Source: Desulfobulbus rhabdoformis (GTDB lineage Bacteria; Desulfobacterota; Desulfobulbia; Desulfobulbales; Desulfobulbaceae). Taken from it: a DNA stretch of 56,713 bases. The stretch's first letter is position 1. Each line of letters opens with the position of its first letter. Where the stretch lies: contig NZ_JAFFQA010000034.1 in the NCBI RefSeq assembly GCF_016919065.1, positions 1 through 56,713 of the forward strand. Reading direction: 5' to 3'. The notes under the pieces were generated by a model that was not told the DNA's origin, did not search any database, and saw only the letters and a program-made list of their open reading frames with translations. Both the position numbers and the translations under genes were made by a program. This document shows positions 1 through 8,701 of this stretch, one piece after another.

Positions 1-132
1 TTCGAAACAACCCGGACCATGACTCTTCAAGAAGTTTGCGCCTCTTGGGCCCAATGTGACCCCAGGGATCGAAAATGTGCAGCTGTTTGTGGTTTTTTAC
101 GTAAAACATTTAAGCGCCTCGTATCATGTTGA
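1..132 (+). CDS. C-terminal fragment of an unrecognised protein, possibly a transposase
   Basis: An open frame enters from the left edge and stops with TGA at 130-132, leaving 43 residues rich in Cys, Lys and Arg (it ends FKRLVSC). I do not recognise the family from this fragment. Two things suggest the end of a transposase. A sequence resembling an insertion-sequence end lies about 90-115 bp downstream (221-248). The right edge of the window also begins a transposase-like gene preceded by a similar end, in the same orientation. The start lies outside the window. Confidence 0.35.
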   Translation, partial: FETTRTMTLQEVCASWAQCDPRDRKCAAVCGFLRKTFKRLVSC

Positions 133-220
133 ATCTACGAAGCAATATTAACATTTGTCGAAGATTTTCTCAACTTAGAAAATAAATTTTATTTTGTAAA
201 ATTAGCCAGTTAAACACAAA

Positions 221-248
221 AACTTTTTACGAAACCATCAAGATTCCC
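221..248. repeat. Candidate right terminal inverted repeat of an insertion sequence
   Basis: Read on the minus strand from 248 the sequence begins GGGAATCTTGATGGTTTCG and continues TAAAAAG. The right edge of the window has GGGAATTGGGTTTCGTAAAC at 56345 in the opposite orientation. Both share GGGAAT and TTTCGTAAA, offset by about five bases. The first eleven bases (GGGAATCTTGA) are identical to the left end of the MITE family in this window. The assignment is inference because the left half of the element is outside the window. Confidence 0.4.
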
Positions 249-276
249 AACAATCAATTTCATATTCACGGGCATC

Positions 277-957
277 CTAACGCAGGGAAAAAATTTCCTG
301 ATGAAACCGCTCTTCAGGCAATCCATGCTGGCGAAAATCCTGTAAGAGCAAGCGGCCGAAATCACTGAGGCCGCAAAACCAGAGACTCGCCTCCTGCCAG
401 TGCTTCACCGTTTCTCGAATCTGTTGCGGTGTAAGACGCCCATCTGTACGGGTGCAGACAATATGAAGATGAATATTTGCCGCCTCGGCATCCCTGTGGA
501 GCTGCGGCAAGGTAAAAACTCCACTCTTTCAGGGTTTCTGCTCGACCGCACTGACTTCCAATCCATTGTTCCCAAGGTGAAAGTTCTACCGTTGGTTGAG
601 AATGCCTCTCGGGCCGGTCCAGCCAGCCCCAGCCAACCATCCATTTTGTTCCTTTGGCCAGCCACCAATGGAGGATGGACAGAATAAGCCACCTATACCG
701 AGCCACTTATGCAAACAGTACATTTTATCCAGTCCGTTCAATAAGTTCTCGAGCCAGAAGGGCCGGGTCGCCAAAAGGAGCCCCAGACTCATCATGGCAA
801 TGCCAATAATCCCTGTATACTGAACAGAGACAACACGAAATGAAAAGAAGGTAAGGGAGTGAGGCATCGGGGGATCGGCAAACAACCAGAGTACGCTTGG
901 AGCCAAAACACTCAGCCACAGGGCCAGCTTAATAGGAAACATAGCAAAGGGGGCCAT
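277..957 (-). pseudogene. Ferric-reductase-like transmembrane flavoprotein, degraded
   Basis: Three minus-strand fragments add up to the two ends of a ferric reductase / NADPH-oxidase-like protein. From 957 downward the frame gives a membrane N-terminus with the family-like stretch LDKMYCLHKWLGI. Around 680-700 the frame shifts, and the same protein continues as LSILHWWLAKGTKWMVGWGW up to EWSFYLA. Near 505-515 the sequence jumps, with another frame change, to the extreme C-terminus of the family (VCTRTDGRLTP, then LWFCGLSDFGRLL and ERFHQEIFSLR). The FAD-binding part and most of the NAD(P)-binding part, several hundred residues, are missing. One frameshift plus a large internal deletion make a working protein very unlikely. 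An insertion-sequence end lies just downstream at 248. Confidence 0.7.
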
Positions 958-1199
958 TTCTTATGGGGTGGCGCTGCCAGGAAAACAGACAGACGACGAA
1001 TAGGAACTCAAAACAAATTAAGTCGATTCAAACATACCAACAAATTCTGGATTAATCACCACCAACCGTGCTGCATCAAGCTGTTTCTCGCTTTGCGGCT
1101 CTGCAACAGTTGATACACCCAGGGGCAGGATTCCGCAATACCAAGTGCCCAAGCTCCCGGTAGGCTGCAGCCTGCTTCTCATCAGGAGTCACGGATTTA
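958..1199. other. Intergenic stretch with no recognised feature
   Basis: This lies between the degraded ferric reductase gene and the first MITE copy. Short open frames here have no ribosome binding site or family resemblance. The last bases (AGTCACGGATTTAG, about 1186-1200) resemble the core of the second repeat family described elsewhere. Confidence 0.5.
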
Positions 1200-1375
1200 G
1201 AGAATCTTGAATAATTGCTTTTTCTGCCAATCCCGCGGAGTCTGGCGCTTACCTCGTCACGCTTGAAATTTTCCCCTCGGAGGTAAGCGAAGACTCCGAT
1301 ATCAGCGATATACCTGCGGTAAAATTTTGCGCAATCCTTGGCCTTGATTGAAAAATCTAATTATTCAAGACACCC
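1200..1375 (+). mobile_element. MITE copy 1, long form (176 bp)
   Basis: The left end is GAGAATCTTGAATAATTGC, with one change from the GGG consensus. The right end, read inward on the minus strand, is GGGTGTCTTGAATAATTAG. It is flanked by the direct repeat TTTA at 1196-1199 and 1376-1379. The left half carries the extra hairpin arm CGGAGTCT..TTACCTC / GAGGTAAGCG..GACTCCG. It lies directly downstream of the LUD gene, whose stop codon is at 1381-1383. Confidence 0.9.
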
Positions 1376-1380
1376 TTTAG

Positions 1381-2037
1381 TTAAAGACCTAAATCCTGAT
1401 TCACCAAAACAACCTTCACCCTGCTCTTGGGAAAGGATTTTTCCGTTATAGTCCAGCTATTACAGAGACGATCGGGACTGCTGCAATCCATACAGGTCGA
1501 GGTTTTGATACAGGGCGTTTTAAAACCAGGATGACGAATGGCGTTCACCGGAGCGGCAAAGCTTTTAATCCGCTCCATGGCAGCGGCAACATCAGGCACG
1601 ATTTTGTTGCGTCCGACCACCACAACCACATGTTTGGGACCAAAAGTGAGCGCTGCCACCCGATTACCCACCATATCCAGATTGACCAGTTGCCCTTGCT
1701 CAGTCAAAGCGTTGGAACCGGTAAAAAACAGATCAACCAGAAGTGCCTGCCTGCGTCGTTCAATGATTTCCTCTCGGGGAACTCCTGGCTCAAAGGTTTT
1801 GAGCAATAAAAATTCCTTCCGTTTTTCTATCTCCTCTAAAATCCCGGTGGCTCGCATGGACATGGAATCCCCCCAGGAAACGGTTGTAGCCTCCACCTGG
1901 GGTAAGATATCCTGAAGAATAATCTCCAGGGCGGACTCGGTGTTTTGGGCAAGAAAAGGCAAAAAATTATTTTTTGCCAAGGCATCCCGGCACTTTTCAA
2001 GCCGCATCTTCCAGTAGATATCGATGGATTGCTGCAT
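1381..2037 (-). CDS. LUD-domain protein (LutC/YkgG-like)
   Basis: This 218-residue protein has the layout of the LUD (DUF162) family, to which lactate-utilisation proteins such as LutC belong. The exact substrate of a stand-alone member is not known. Supporting features are the conserved SWGDSMSMRATGI segment, FFTGSNALTEQGQLVNLDMVGNR, FGPKHVVVVVGRNKIV, and a Cys-rich tail with CIKTSTCMDCSSPDRLC that is typical of this subgroup and may bind a metal. I chose ATG at 2037 because GGAAG sits just upstream. A longer reading from TTG at 2055 has no better site. Transcription runs into MITE copy 1, which starts a few bases after the stop codon. Confidence 0.85.
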   Translation of the reverse strand: MQQSIDIYWKMRLEKCRDALAKNNFLPFLAQNTESALEIILQDILPQVEATTVSWGDSMSMRATGILEEIEKRKEFLLLKTFEPGVPREEIIERRRQALLVDLFFTGSNALTEQGQLVNLDMVGNRVAALTFGPKHVVVVVGRNKIVPDVAAAMERIKSFAAPVNAIRHPGFKTPCIKTSTCMDCSSPDRLCNSWTITEKSFPKSRVKVVLVNQDLGL

Positions 2038-2106
2038 ACGCTTTCTTCCTGTCAAAGGTGTTGTCCCTCAAGATGACGAAACTGATGAGTGCTCACGGCT
2101 TCAGGG

Positions 2107-2781
2107 CTAGCTCACCAGTTTATCAAAACCGGTATAAAAAAACTGACCAAGCCCAATGGTATAGAGCAGGCACCCGTAGAGGGCATGCTCAAAACTCACC
2201 GCCAGAAGAGACCGGGTCTTAAAATAGGTCCAGGAGAAAAGATAGCCCCCCAAAAAGCTCAGCACAATGGAGAGAGGATGAAAATAGATAATATGCCCAA
2301 ATCCAAAGGCAAAGGCAGAGAGATGGATAAGGGAACGTTTTCTTCGCACGACCTCACCGTAACGGTGAAAAAGAAAGGCCCGATAAATCAGCTCCTGGGG
2401 GTAAACCGCCAAGAGTGGATAAACTACCATTAAAGAAACCCAAACGGGAAAATGGTTGCGTGGGCAGTAAAAAAGAGCCTGTGGGTATATCAGGGCGGTA
2501 AACAGAAGCAAGATACAAGCCGCCACGGCAAAAACACGCAGCACACGGGGCAGATCCCGCAACCACCCTTTTTTGTTTAGAAAAAAATAATTCCTGAAGC
2601 TCCTGTTTTTATAAAGAAAAATCACCCCAACCCCACCAAGCAACAGGAGAAAAACCAGGGGAGAAGAGTGTCGGTGAAAGGCATAAAACAGGGGCGCAAG
2701 AAAATAAAGCGCAGCAAACTCTCCCCAAAGAAGAAATGGACGTTTTGAGATGTCCTTGACTGTTGTTTGCAAAAGAGACAT
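2107..2781 (-). CDS. CPBP-family intramembrane metalloprotease
   Basis: This membrane protein of about 224 residues has several hydrophobic helices and the three signature motifs of the CPBP (CAAX protease / bacteriocin-processing, Abi) family: YPQELIYRAF (motif 1), FGFGHIIYF (motif 2) and FEHALYG (motif 3). Motif 1 is normally EExxxR. Here the first Glu is Gln, a variation that needs checking for activity. The known members are glutamic intramembrane proteases. No substrate can be inferred. The start is uncertain: ATG at 2781 is given, but TTG at 2820 would add 13 residues, and neither has a strong ribosome binding site. It is transcribed toward the LUD gene with about 70 bp between. Confidence 0.75.
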   Translation of the reverse strand: MSLLQTTVKDISKRPFLLWGEFAALYFLAPLFYAFHRHSSPLVFLLLLGGVGVIFLYKNRSFRNYFFLNKKGWLRDLPRVLRVFAVAACILLLFTALIYPQALFYCPRNHFPVWVSLMVVYPLLAVYPQELIYRAFLFHRYGEVVRRKRSLIHLSAFAFGFGHIIYFHPLSIVLSFLGGYLFSWTYFKTRSLLAVSFEHALYGCLLYTIGLGQFFYTGFDKLVS

Positions 2782-2954
2782 TGCGGAAGCCGGTATATGG
2801 GAAGAGTGGTGGGCTGACAAAAAATAACGAGAACTGTAACCATACCGCTCTAGAGCTGTTTTGGAAATAGTTCAATCAGCGATAAAAGTCGTTTTCAGCG
2901 CCAACAACTTTTGTTTGATGACCTGCAGATGTTTGCATACGGAATATTCCTTGC

Positions 2955-3245
2955 TCAGGGATGTTCACTTTTGCTTATCCGCCCGCCATCCCGCAGTATT
3001 CTGCCCACATGCACCAGACTGGTCAACTTGATCAGTGGTTTGATTAAGAGCTGGGCACTCCCAACGATAATAAGCCAGGTCCCACCTTTGACCAGCTGAT
3101 CATTTAAGAAGAAAAAACTGCCTAATAAAAACCAGACAGCAATAAAAAGATCATTGCAGGCCCCCAGAGCCTCATATCGCCGTTGGATGACTACATGGCG
3201 GTGCCCAAGGTTTATATCAAGTTCACTATTCTTACCTGATTCCAC
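2955..3245 (-). CDS. YrhK-like small membrane protein
   Basis: This 96-residue protein has an N-terminal soluble stretch (VVIQRRYEALGACNDLFIAVWFLL) followed by two hydrophobic hairpin helices (AVWFLLGSFFFL and GTWLIIVGSAQLLIKP). The pattern fits the YrhK-like family of small bacterial membrane proteins, which have no established function. Translation probably starts at GTG 3245, preceded by GGGAGCAGGGAGT. It stands alone on the minus strand, with repeats on its upstream side. Confidence 0.65.
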   Translation of the reverse strand: MESGKNSELDINLGHRHVVIQRRYEALGACNDLFIAVWFLLGSFFFLNDQLVKGGTWLIIVGSAQLLIKPLIKLTSLVHVGRILRDGGRISKSEHP

Positions 3246-3327
3246 ACTCCCTGCTCCCTCTCACATGGCTAATAGGAATTTTCGCTTTAGCAATGAAGCA
3301 TTTACTTTTCAGGCAGAAAAAACTCAA

Positions 3328-3502
3328 GGGTGTTTTTAATAGTGCCCATCCAGAAACGTTCTTTTCTAAGTCTACGCTTACCTACCCAATTTCCCGGAGT
3401 CTGTTCTTTCCTCGTGTTGCTTAAAATTTGCTCCTCGAAGGTAAGCGAAGACTCCGGTATAACAAATATGCCTGCGGTTTAATTTTGTGCAAGCATGTCC
3501 CC
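3328..3502 (+). repeat. Degenerate, chimeric MITE fragment
   Basis: It starts with GGGTGTTTTTAATA and then diverges into AGTGCCCATCCAGAAACG. From about 3365 it resumes recognisable MITE interior (TACGCTTACCT, the GGAGTCT arm, GGTAAGCGAAGACTCCG, ATGCCTGCGG) and ends TCCCCTTA just before copy 2. The same non-MITE stretch (GTGYCCATCCAGAAACG) recurs at about 4308, so this is a variant lineage rather than random decay. Confidence 0.7.
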
Positions 3503-3506
3503 TTAA

Positions 3507-3682
3507 GGGTGTCTTGAATAATTAGACTTTTCAATCAAGGTCAAGGATTGCTGATAATTTTACCACAGGTATATAATTGATATCGGAGTCTTCGCTTACC
3601 TCCGAGGATAAAATTTTCAGCATGACGAGGTAAGCGTTAGACTCCGCGAGATTGGCAGAAAAAGCAATTATTCAAGATTCCC
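3507..3682 (-). mobile_element. MITE copy 2, long form (176 bp)
   Basis: On the minus strand it begins GGGAATCTTGAATAATTGC. The other end is GGGTGTCTTGAATAATTAG at 3507. The direct repeat TTAA is at 3503-3506 and 3683-3686. The right-hand TTAA contains the stop codon of the Sel1 gene (TAA on the minus strand, 3683-3685), so the element begins one base after that coding sequence. It contains the extra GGAGTCT hairpin arm. Confidence 0.92.
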
Positions 3683-4276
3683 TTAATAATAATACCAGTA
3701 CCCGTGGCGCCAATAGTACCTGTAGGGATAATCGTAGTACCAGTAGCGATAAAAACGCGGTCGCCATTCCGATTTCCAACGATAGTAGGCATGTTCACTC
3801 TTTTTAGCCGCGCTTGCCTGTTTTAGTAATGTGCGGGACTCTTTATCCCCTCGCCCCGCCGCGATGGTCAGCCACTTTTCCGCCTCCTGAGGATCTGAGC
3901 CCATTTCCTCAAGTCCCGTCAGGTAGAGCCGCCCCAACGCTTTTTGGGCGCTGAGATCACCATGCTCTGCAGCCTGGCGCATCCACTGCAGGGCCTGATA
4001 GCTGTCCTGACGCACACCGTCCCCGCGAAAATAACGTAGCCCCAAATCATAGGCAGCCTTGGGATCTTTGCGGGCGATCTCTTCCAGCGCGGACACCCGC
4101 GCTTCATCCTCAGCGGGCATCGTATCTCGTGAATCAAAGCTACTGTAACTGGTCGGCACCTCATGAAATCCAGTTTCGTCATGGATGATCATGGTATCTT
4201 TGGGTGTGGACTGTACACATCCCACCAGGGCACAGCAACACAGCAGGGTCAAAGAACACTTGTATGTGATATTCAT
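3683..4276 (-). CDS. Sel1-repeat lipoprotein
   Basis: This 197-residue exported lipoprotein has a short signal peptide ending in the lipobox ALVGC. After a linker come helical Sel1-type (TPR-like) repeats at about residues 70-150: AAYDLGLRYFRGDGVRQD, ALQWMRQAAEHGDLSAQ, LGRLYLTG and EAEKWLTIAAGRGDKES. Such repeats bind other proteins. The C-terminal 35 residues are unusual, with a run rich in Tyr, Trp and Arg (RFYRYWYYDYPYRYYWRHGY). Its role is probably at the outer membrane, but no partner is visible. MITE copy 2 abuts the stop codon. Confidence 0.8.
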   Translation of the reverse strand: MNITYKCSLTLLCCCALVGCVQSTPKDTMIIHDETGFHEVPTSYSSFDSRDTMPAEDEARVSALEEIARKDPKAAYDLGLRYFRGDGVRQDSYQALQWMRQAAEHGDLSAQKALGRLYLTGLEEMGSDPQEAEKWLTIAAGRGDKESRTLLKQASAAKKSEHAYYRWKSEWRPRFYRYWYYDYPYRYYWRHGYWYYY

Positions 4277-4288
4277 AGGTTAACTCAA

Positions 4289-4456
4289 GGCATCCTGAAA
4301 TAATCTAGTGTCCATCCAGAAACGGTCTTTTCGGAGTCTGCGCTTACCTGCTCAATTTCGGCGTTATGCTTAAAATTTAATCCTCGGAATATTAATTATA
4401 TGCCTGCGGTAAAATTTTGCGCACGCCTCGGAATCGGGGCTTACCTGAACTTGAAC
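4289..4456 (+). repeat. Degenerate, chimeric MITE fragment
   Basis: After AAGGCATCCTGAAATAATC, a damaged left end, comes TAGTGTCCATCCAGAAACGG and then MITE interior (GGAGTCTGCGCTTACC, GGCGTTATGCTTAAAATTT, ATCCTCGGAATATTA, TATGCCTGCGGTAAAATTTTG). No right terminal repeat is present, so it looks inactive. It closely parallels the fragment at 3328-3502. Confidence 0.7.
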
Positions 4457-4520
4457 AAAAATCCTCATTTCTTGACGGACACAATCGAACTGCTTTACCT
4501 TTCGATTTGGTTCTGTTGCT

Positions 4521-4561
4521 AAAAAAAAGACGGCTTGAATGATTATCGTCTTCAAGCCGTC
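4521..4561 (-). terminator. Rho-independent terminator of the CsgG-like gene
   Basis: On the minus strand the stem GACGGCTTGAA pairs with TTCAAGCCGTC across an 11-base loop and is followed by a run of eight T. It lies 80 bp after the stop codon of the CsgG-like gene. Confidence 0.88.
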
Positions 4562-4640
4562 CTGTTCGTCAAGTTACTGATACGAGGCGAGGGAGAGAGT
4601 AAAAATTCTGTTGCCTTTCCCTACTCGTCCGTAGAGGGGA

Positions 4641-5450
4641 TCAGTTCACTTTCAGGACTCCACCACGGCCCAATCCACCACGAACATTTTGCGCTTTGTA
4701 ATTACGCAGGGAGCGAACCATACCATTGTAGGCATCAAGAAAGGCTGCGACAGTCGCTTTTCCTTCAGGGGTCTGGGTCATACCACTCAGTCTCCCCCCA
4801 ACCCCACTGCCAAAAGCGTTCAATGCTGCACCATAATTAGTGGCGGTTGAGCTGCCTTCAGAGGCTGAGATCTGCACAGCAGAGCGAATATCAAACAGGG
4901 AGAGGGTCACAACAGAACTCTTCATATTCATATTGCCGGCCAAACCACCAATGGTACTGTTGAACAGACCACCTATAGATCCGGCAACATTTCCCAGGGA
5001 AGAGTTGTTTATAACGATCTGTGGTTCCATGTAATAGTCGGCAGCAACCCGTTGCCCTTTATGTTGTTTGGAGCCGGCACGATACTCTCCAGAATTTCGC
5101 TGAATGTCAGTGATGCGTTTCAGACGGCTATCGGTACGACTGTTGCTGATGGAGGTTATGACAAAGCAATTTGACTGCTGAACGGCAAGGCGCAACAAAG
5201 GCTCGATGGAGGTAATATTGGTTGCGCGGCCAAAGTCATGATACCAGCTGGAAGCCCGGCCATCATCAACGGCCAAGGTTCCCAAAGTCTCATTGCAATG
5301 CTCCAGGTTACCGGCGCCAACACTGGTGCCACCACCGGCAGAGCCTTGGATCATTGTGCCCCCACCACCTGCAGTTACACACCCTGACAGGGCAAGCCCA
5401 CAGGACAAGACAACAACAGGAAATATTCGAGTCAGCCATTTCTTTTGCAT
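4641..5450 (-). CDS. CsgG/HfaB-like outer-membrane lipoprotein
   Basis: This 269-residue protein has a signal peptide and lipobox (LALSGC), then a Gly-rich linker, then a segment resembling the CsgG family: an N-terminal region with SIEPLLRLAVQQSNCFVI, a mid region YYMEPQIVINNSS, and VVTLSLFDIRSAVQISASEG. CsgG proteins form outer-membrane secretion channels for curli-type fibres, but many stand-alone homologues have no known cargo. No curli genes are nearby, so a fibre role is not supported. A strong GGAGG lies upstream of ATG 5450. A terminator follows the stop codon, so it is probably monocistronic. Confidence 0.7.
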   Translation of the reverse strand: MQKKWLTRIFPVVVLSCGLALSGCVTAGGGGTMIQGSAGGGTSVGAGNLEHCNETLGTLAVDDGRASSWYHDFGRATNITSIEPLLRLAVQQSNCFVITSISNSRTDSRLKRITDIQRNSGEYRAGSKQHKGQRVAADYYMEPQIVINNSSLGNVAGSIGGLFNSTIGGLAGNMNMKSSVVTLSLFDIRSAVQISASEGSSTATNYGAALNAFGSGVGGRLSGMTQTPEGKATVAAFLDAYNGMVRSLRNYKAQNVRGGLGRGGVLKVN

Positions 5451-5732
5451 GCAGATGCCTCCAGAATTTTGTTACTTTCTTAACAATATGTTTCATCAGA
5501 TCAAAATATTAAAGTTGCAACAAAATATCTGGATCAGCAGACTTTGTCTAGCCCGATTACTCTTTTCTCTTCTGACTTTTCTTCCTGTCTGCAGTCAAAT
5601 TCCCGCAACCCCTTGCGCTCACAGGATTCCCCAGTAAAGGAAAAAGCATGTCTGACTCCACTGAACAGCCCAGAAAAAGAGCAGCCACATTCAGCCCAGA
5701 TCCATTACAGGAATATCAAAAGAGACTTTTGC

Positions 5733-8363
5733 TCAATCTTCTGCCGCCTTTTTCAAAAGCGCAGCTTCGATCTGTTGCATGACCTCCCCGTTACAGGGAT
5801 AGTGCTGCATGGCCATTCGCAAGCCTCGTAAATTCTCACTCAGGGTGCTGAGAGAGGTACGTACACCGCCCTTCCTCACACCAAACTGGCCCAACAGAGA
5901 GTTGACGAACTTCAGACTCTCTGCATTGGCAGGATCCTTAACGCGGTCAAAGATATACCGGTGTCGCCTTGCTATGGTATAATAGGTGGTTTCTGAATGG
6001 GGAATTCGGGAAAGCTCTACGCCATAGCCGTTGACCAGTACCTCATCCCATTCTTTGATTCGTTCTATCTGGATGGGATTTTCCCCCAGACACTGGGGAG
6101 CGAGACTGGCAAGGGAAAGGACATAAAATCCAGCCAGACTGGTGGCCATAGAGGCGGTTTCCATTTTTCGCTGCATATAGTTCTTCAACTGTTTTCCCTG
6201 CACCTGCCCACCACTGAACATGGCCATCAACTCATAGATGCCGCTGTCGTTCATGGGTTGCATCATTCTGGCGATTGGCAGAGCAAAGCTTCGATCCTCT
6301 TCCCTGATGGTTTTCCAGTCATTACGATATAAGGCATTAAGATAGACAGCACCAGGATGCTCAGCTTTAAATGGTCCATCCCCGACCCGTGCCGCAAAGG
6401 CCTGTTGTTTGAGGATCGCTTTCCGTTTGGCCTGAACACGTCCAAGCTGCTGCAAGGCGCGAGAACGCGACCGTTCTTCCGGGAGAATCAAATTCGTTCC
6501 CCATTGATCCACCGCTGCCATGCTTTCAAGCTCTGCCACCTCTTTTTGCATCTTTGGCAGCAGCAGGGTTAGCATCCGCTCCCGTTGTTCCCAAAACCGC
6601 TGGAGCAGCTGCTGGACTCCATCTGTTTCAGCAAACGGGGAAAAGAGATCGCTGTTTTTCAGATACCACTGTTTCCCCGCCTGCAAGGCCCTGCGGGGGG
6701 TACTCAGGTTGTTGGCCGAAGCTGGGAAGCTGTCATTGAGATATCTGCCAAGGGGGGCGTTTGCCGCCTGATGAAAATGGCGGGTCAGATGGTCGGCATC
6801 AGCCGGTGTGAGTTTTTTCCAGCCAGCCTCCTTTTTCACCCGAGCCAGTTTTCGCAAGCCCTCAAGCGTGCCGGACCCTGCTGCCAGAATATCGATTTTT
6901 GCAGTCAGTTCGTCTCTCGCCACCTGACTAGCCACCCGAGTGAGAGTATTTTTTGCCTTCTGAGTCTCACGGGGCCACAATGCTCGCATGGGGGCTTGTC
7001 CTTGGGCGGCTAAGGCCTCAACTCCAGCCAGGCGGCCTCCAACGACAACGCTTTCCAAGGTCTCCTGCAGCCACTGATCTACAAGATCAAGAGCTTCTCC
7101 TCCAATGGCCGCGCTGATGAAATTGAGCCCATGCCCCTGAGCAGCGAATCCCTTGGCAACACTTGTGATGTTTGCCCCCCGAGAAAAATCGGTGTTTAAG
7201 CGGGTACAGTCCCGCTGCAGCGCCATCCCTAAAGCGTTGCGTTGCCCTGCATCCATGGAAAACAAATCCGCAGCAAAGTACAAACGAAACACAGAAGGAC
7301 GAAACAGGTTGATCAGCTGAGTCAGTCCTTTGAAACTGCCTGCGGATGCTCCGTTTTTCTCTAACTCAGAGGCCCAGTTCAAAACGATCTCCGGACAGTT
7401 GCTCCCAGCGGTTCTTGCAGCTGATCGGGCCTGTACTTGCCGAGTCTGCAGCCTAATCTGCTGTTGCTTCAAGGCCTGCACCTGCTGGGAGAGCGCTTGC
7501 AGCCTGGACCGGTCTTTTGCCTGTGAGGCGGTCAGGATCTCATCTTGTAGGCTTAAAAGCTGTCGCTCCACACGTGCCAACTCCGGGTTTTCTCGTGCTC
7601 TCTGCTCCAACCGCAGCGCCTCCACCTGTCGCCTCTGCCGGAGCTGCAATACATGCTGCTGCTCGCGTGTGGCACGAAGCTCCTGTTGCAAAGCCTGAAT
7701 CTCCTCGCGTATCTGGCCAACAGCCGCCGTATCCCCAGCCCTCGTGGCAGCTCGCAACCTGTTGTTCAGTACCTGGTAGGCGAGCGCCTTTTCCTGGAGA
7801 GCCTGCACCGATGCCTGCATGGCATCCTGAGCTTTCCAGTACTTGGCCGTATCATCCTGCGAGGTTGCAAAGGGAGCAAGTTCAGGGGGGAGAGACTCTC
7901 CCCGTACCAGATAAAAAGGAAGCATATTGGTGCCAGCGCGTCCTTCATAGATCAAAGCCATTTTGTCTCGTTCCCCAACCAGTACTGCTGTCACCGCAAA
8001 CTTGCCTCGGCGAGGCTGGTTGTACTCAAACCTCAAGAGATTGATTGCCGGATATATCCTCCCCTGAACAGCTACCGTCTGTGGAACAGTCCTCCTCCTG
8101 CCCTGCAACTGGGCCGGTTCAAAGCTCAAGGTGCCTTGCAGGGGATAACTGATCCCTCCAGCCCCCTCTACCGGGGAAATGGAATCAATGGTGAACGTTA
8201 CCCGATTAAACTGCTTCCCTTCTTGCTGCAGTCCAGTCCAAATTTTTTCAAAAGCAGGGGGATGTAGTGCAGCAAAAAGGACTTGAGGATCAACGAGTAA
8301 GCACCAGAAAACAAGAAAAACAACGAGGGAAGACCGTTCTCTTTTGTGAAATGGAGGGTTCAT
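5733..8363 (-). CDS. Large exported protein with coiled coil, function unknown
   Basis: This 876-residue protein starts with a signal peptide (VVFLVFWCLLVDPQVLFAAL). Residues about 35-165 look like a beta-rich domain. Residues about 175-310 are a long Gln/Arg/Glu-rich coiled coil (repeats of LQQEL, LQLRQRRQVEAL and ALKQQQIRLQ). The remaining 560 residues are mostly helical, with two further Cys (APQCLG and YPCNG). I do not recognise a family. The protein is probably periplasmic or envelope-attached. The Gln-rich coiled coil suggests assembly with itself or a partner. ATG 8363 is preceded by AGGAATTACC. The gene stands alone between two lipoprotein genes and a tiny membrane protein. Confidence 0.75.
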   Translation of the reverse strand: MNPPFHKRERSSLVVFLVFWCLLVDPQVLFAALHPPAFEKIWTGLQQEGKQFNRVTFTIDSISPVEGAGGISYPLQGTLSFEPAQLQGRRRTVPQTVAVQGRIYPAINLLRFEYNQPRRGKFAVTAVLVGERDKMALIYEGRAGTNMLPFYLVRGESLPPELAPFATSQDDTAKYWKAQDAMQASVQALQEKALAYQVLNNRLRAATRAGDTAAVGQIREEIQALQQELRATREQQHVLQLRQRRQVEALRLEQRARENPELARVERQLLSLQDEILTASQAKDRSRLQALSQQVQALKQQQIRLQTRQVQARSAARTAGSNCPEIVLNWASELEKNGASAGSFKGLTQLINLFRPSVFRLYFAADLFSMDAGQRNALGMALQRDCTRLNTDFSRGANITSVAKGFAAQGHGLNFISAAIGGEALDLVDQWLQETLESVVVGGRLAGVEALAAQGQAPMRALWPRETQKAKNTLTRVASQVARDELTAKIDILAAGSGTLEGLRKLARVKKEAGWKKLTPADADHLTRHFHQAANAPLGRYLNDSFPASANNLSTPRRALQAGKQWYLKNSDLFSPFAETDGVQQLLQRFWEQRERMLTLLLPKMQKEVAELESMAAVDQWGTNLILPEERSRSRALQQLGRVQAKRKAILKQQAFAARVGDGPFKAEHPGAVYLNALYRNDWKTIREEDRSFALPIARMMQPMNDSGIYELMAMFSGGQVQGKQLKNYMQRKMETASMATSLAGFYVLSLASLAPQCLGENPIQIERIKEWDEVLVNGYGVELSRIPHSETTYYTIARRHRYIFDRVKDPANAESLKFVNSLLGQFGVRKGGVRTSLSTLSENLRGLRMAMQHYPCNGEVMQQIEAALLKKAAED

Positions 8364-8518
8364 TAGAAGGTAATTCCTACCAGAATCGTCATGTGAATAT
8401 TTTTATTTTATTGAGAACACTCTTTACGAACTCTTTTTGCTCGCTCAAGGTCTCCACTTGTCTTACATCCCCCGAGGAAGAGAGCTGGCAGCAGTTTCCG
8501 TGCAAGCGCCATCCGCTT

Positions 8519-8701
8519 TCAATCCGTCCCGTTTCTCTTTGTCCGTTTCGATTTTGCCAGAAAGACGAAAGGGATCGCCAGCGGACCAAATAAAACTGCC
8601 ATAACAAGCCAATATCGTTGACTTAAGCCACCCTGCTTGGCAACATAATAACAAACGGCTACACTGATAACGGTTAGAGCTATGAGTAAATATGCAGTCA
8701 T
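8519..8701 (-). CDS. Small membrane protein (60 residues)
   Basis: It has one or two hydrophobic helices (LLIALTVISVAVCYYVA and LVMAVLFGPLAIPFVFLA) and a basic tail (KSKRTKRNGTD). Start ATG 8701 is supported by GGAGAGG spaced four bases upstream. I do not recognise a family. The pattern resembles small hypothetical membrane proteins of the phospholipase D nuclease N-terminal type, but this is only a guess. A longer reading upstream to 8767 has no ribosome binding site. Confidence 0.6.
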   Translation of the reverse strand: MTAYLLIALTVISVAVCYYVAKQGGLSQRYWLVMAVLFGPLAIPFVFLAKSKRTKRNGTD

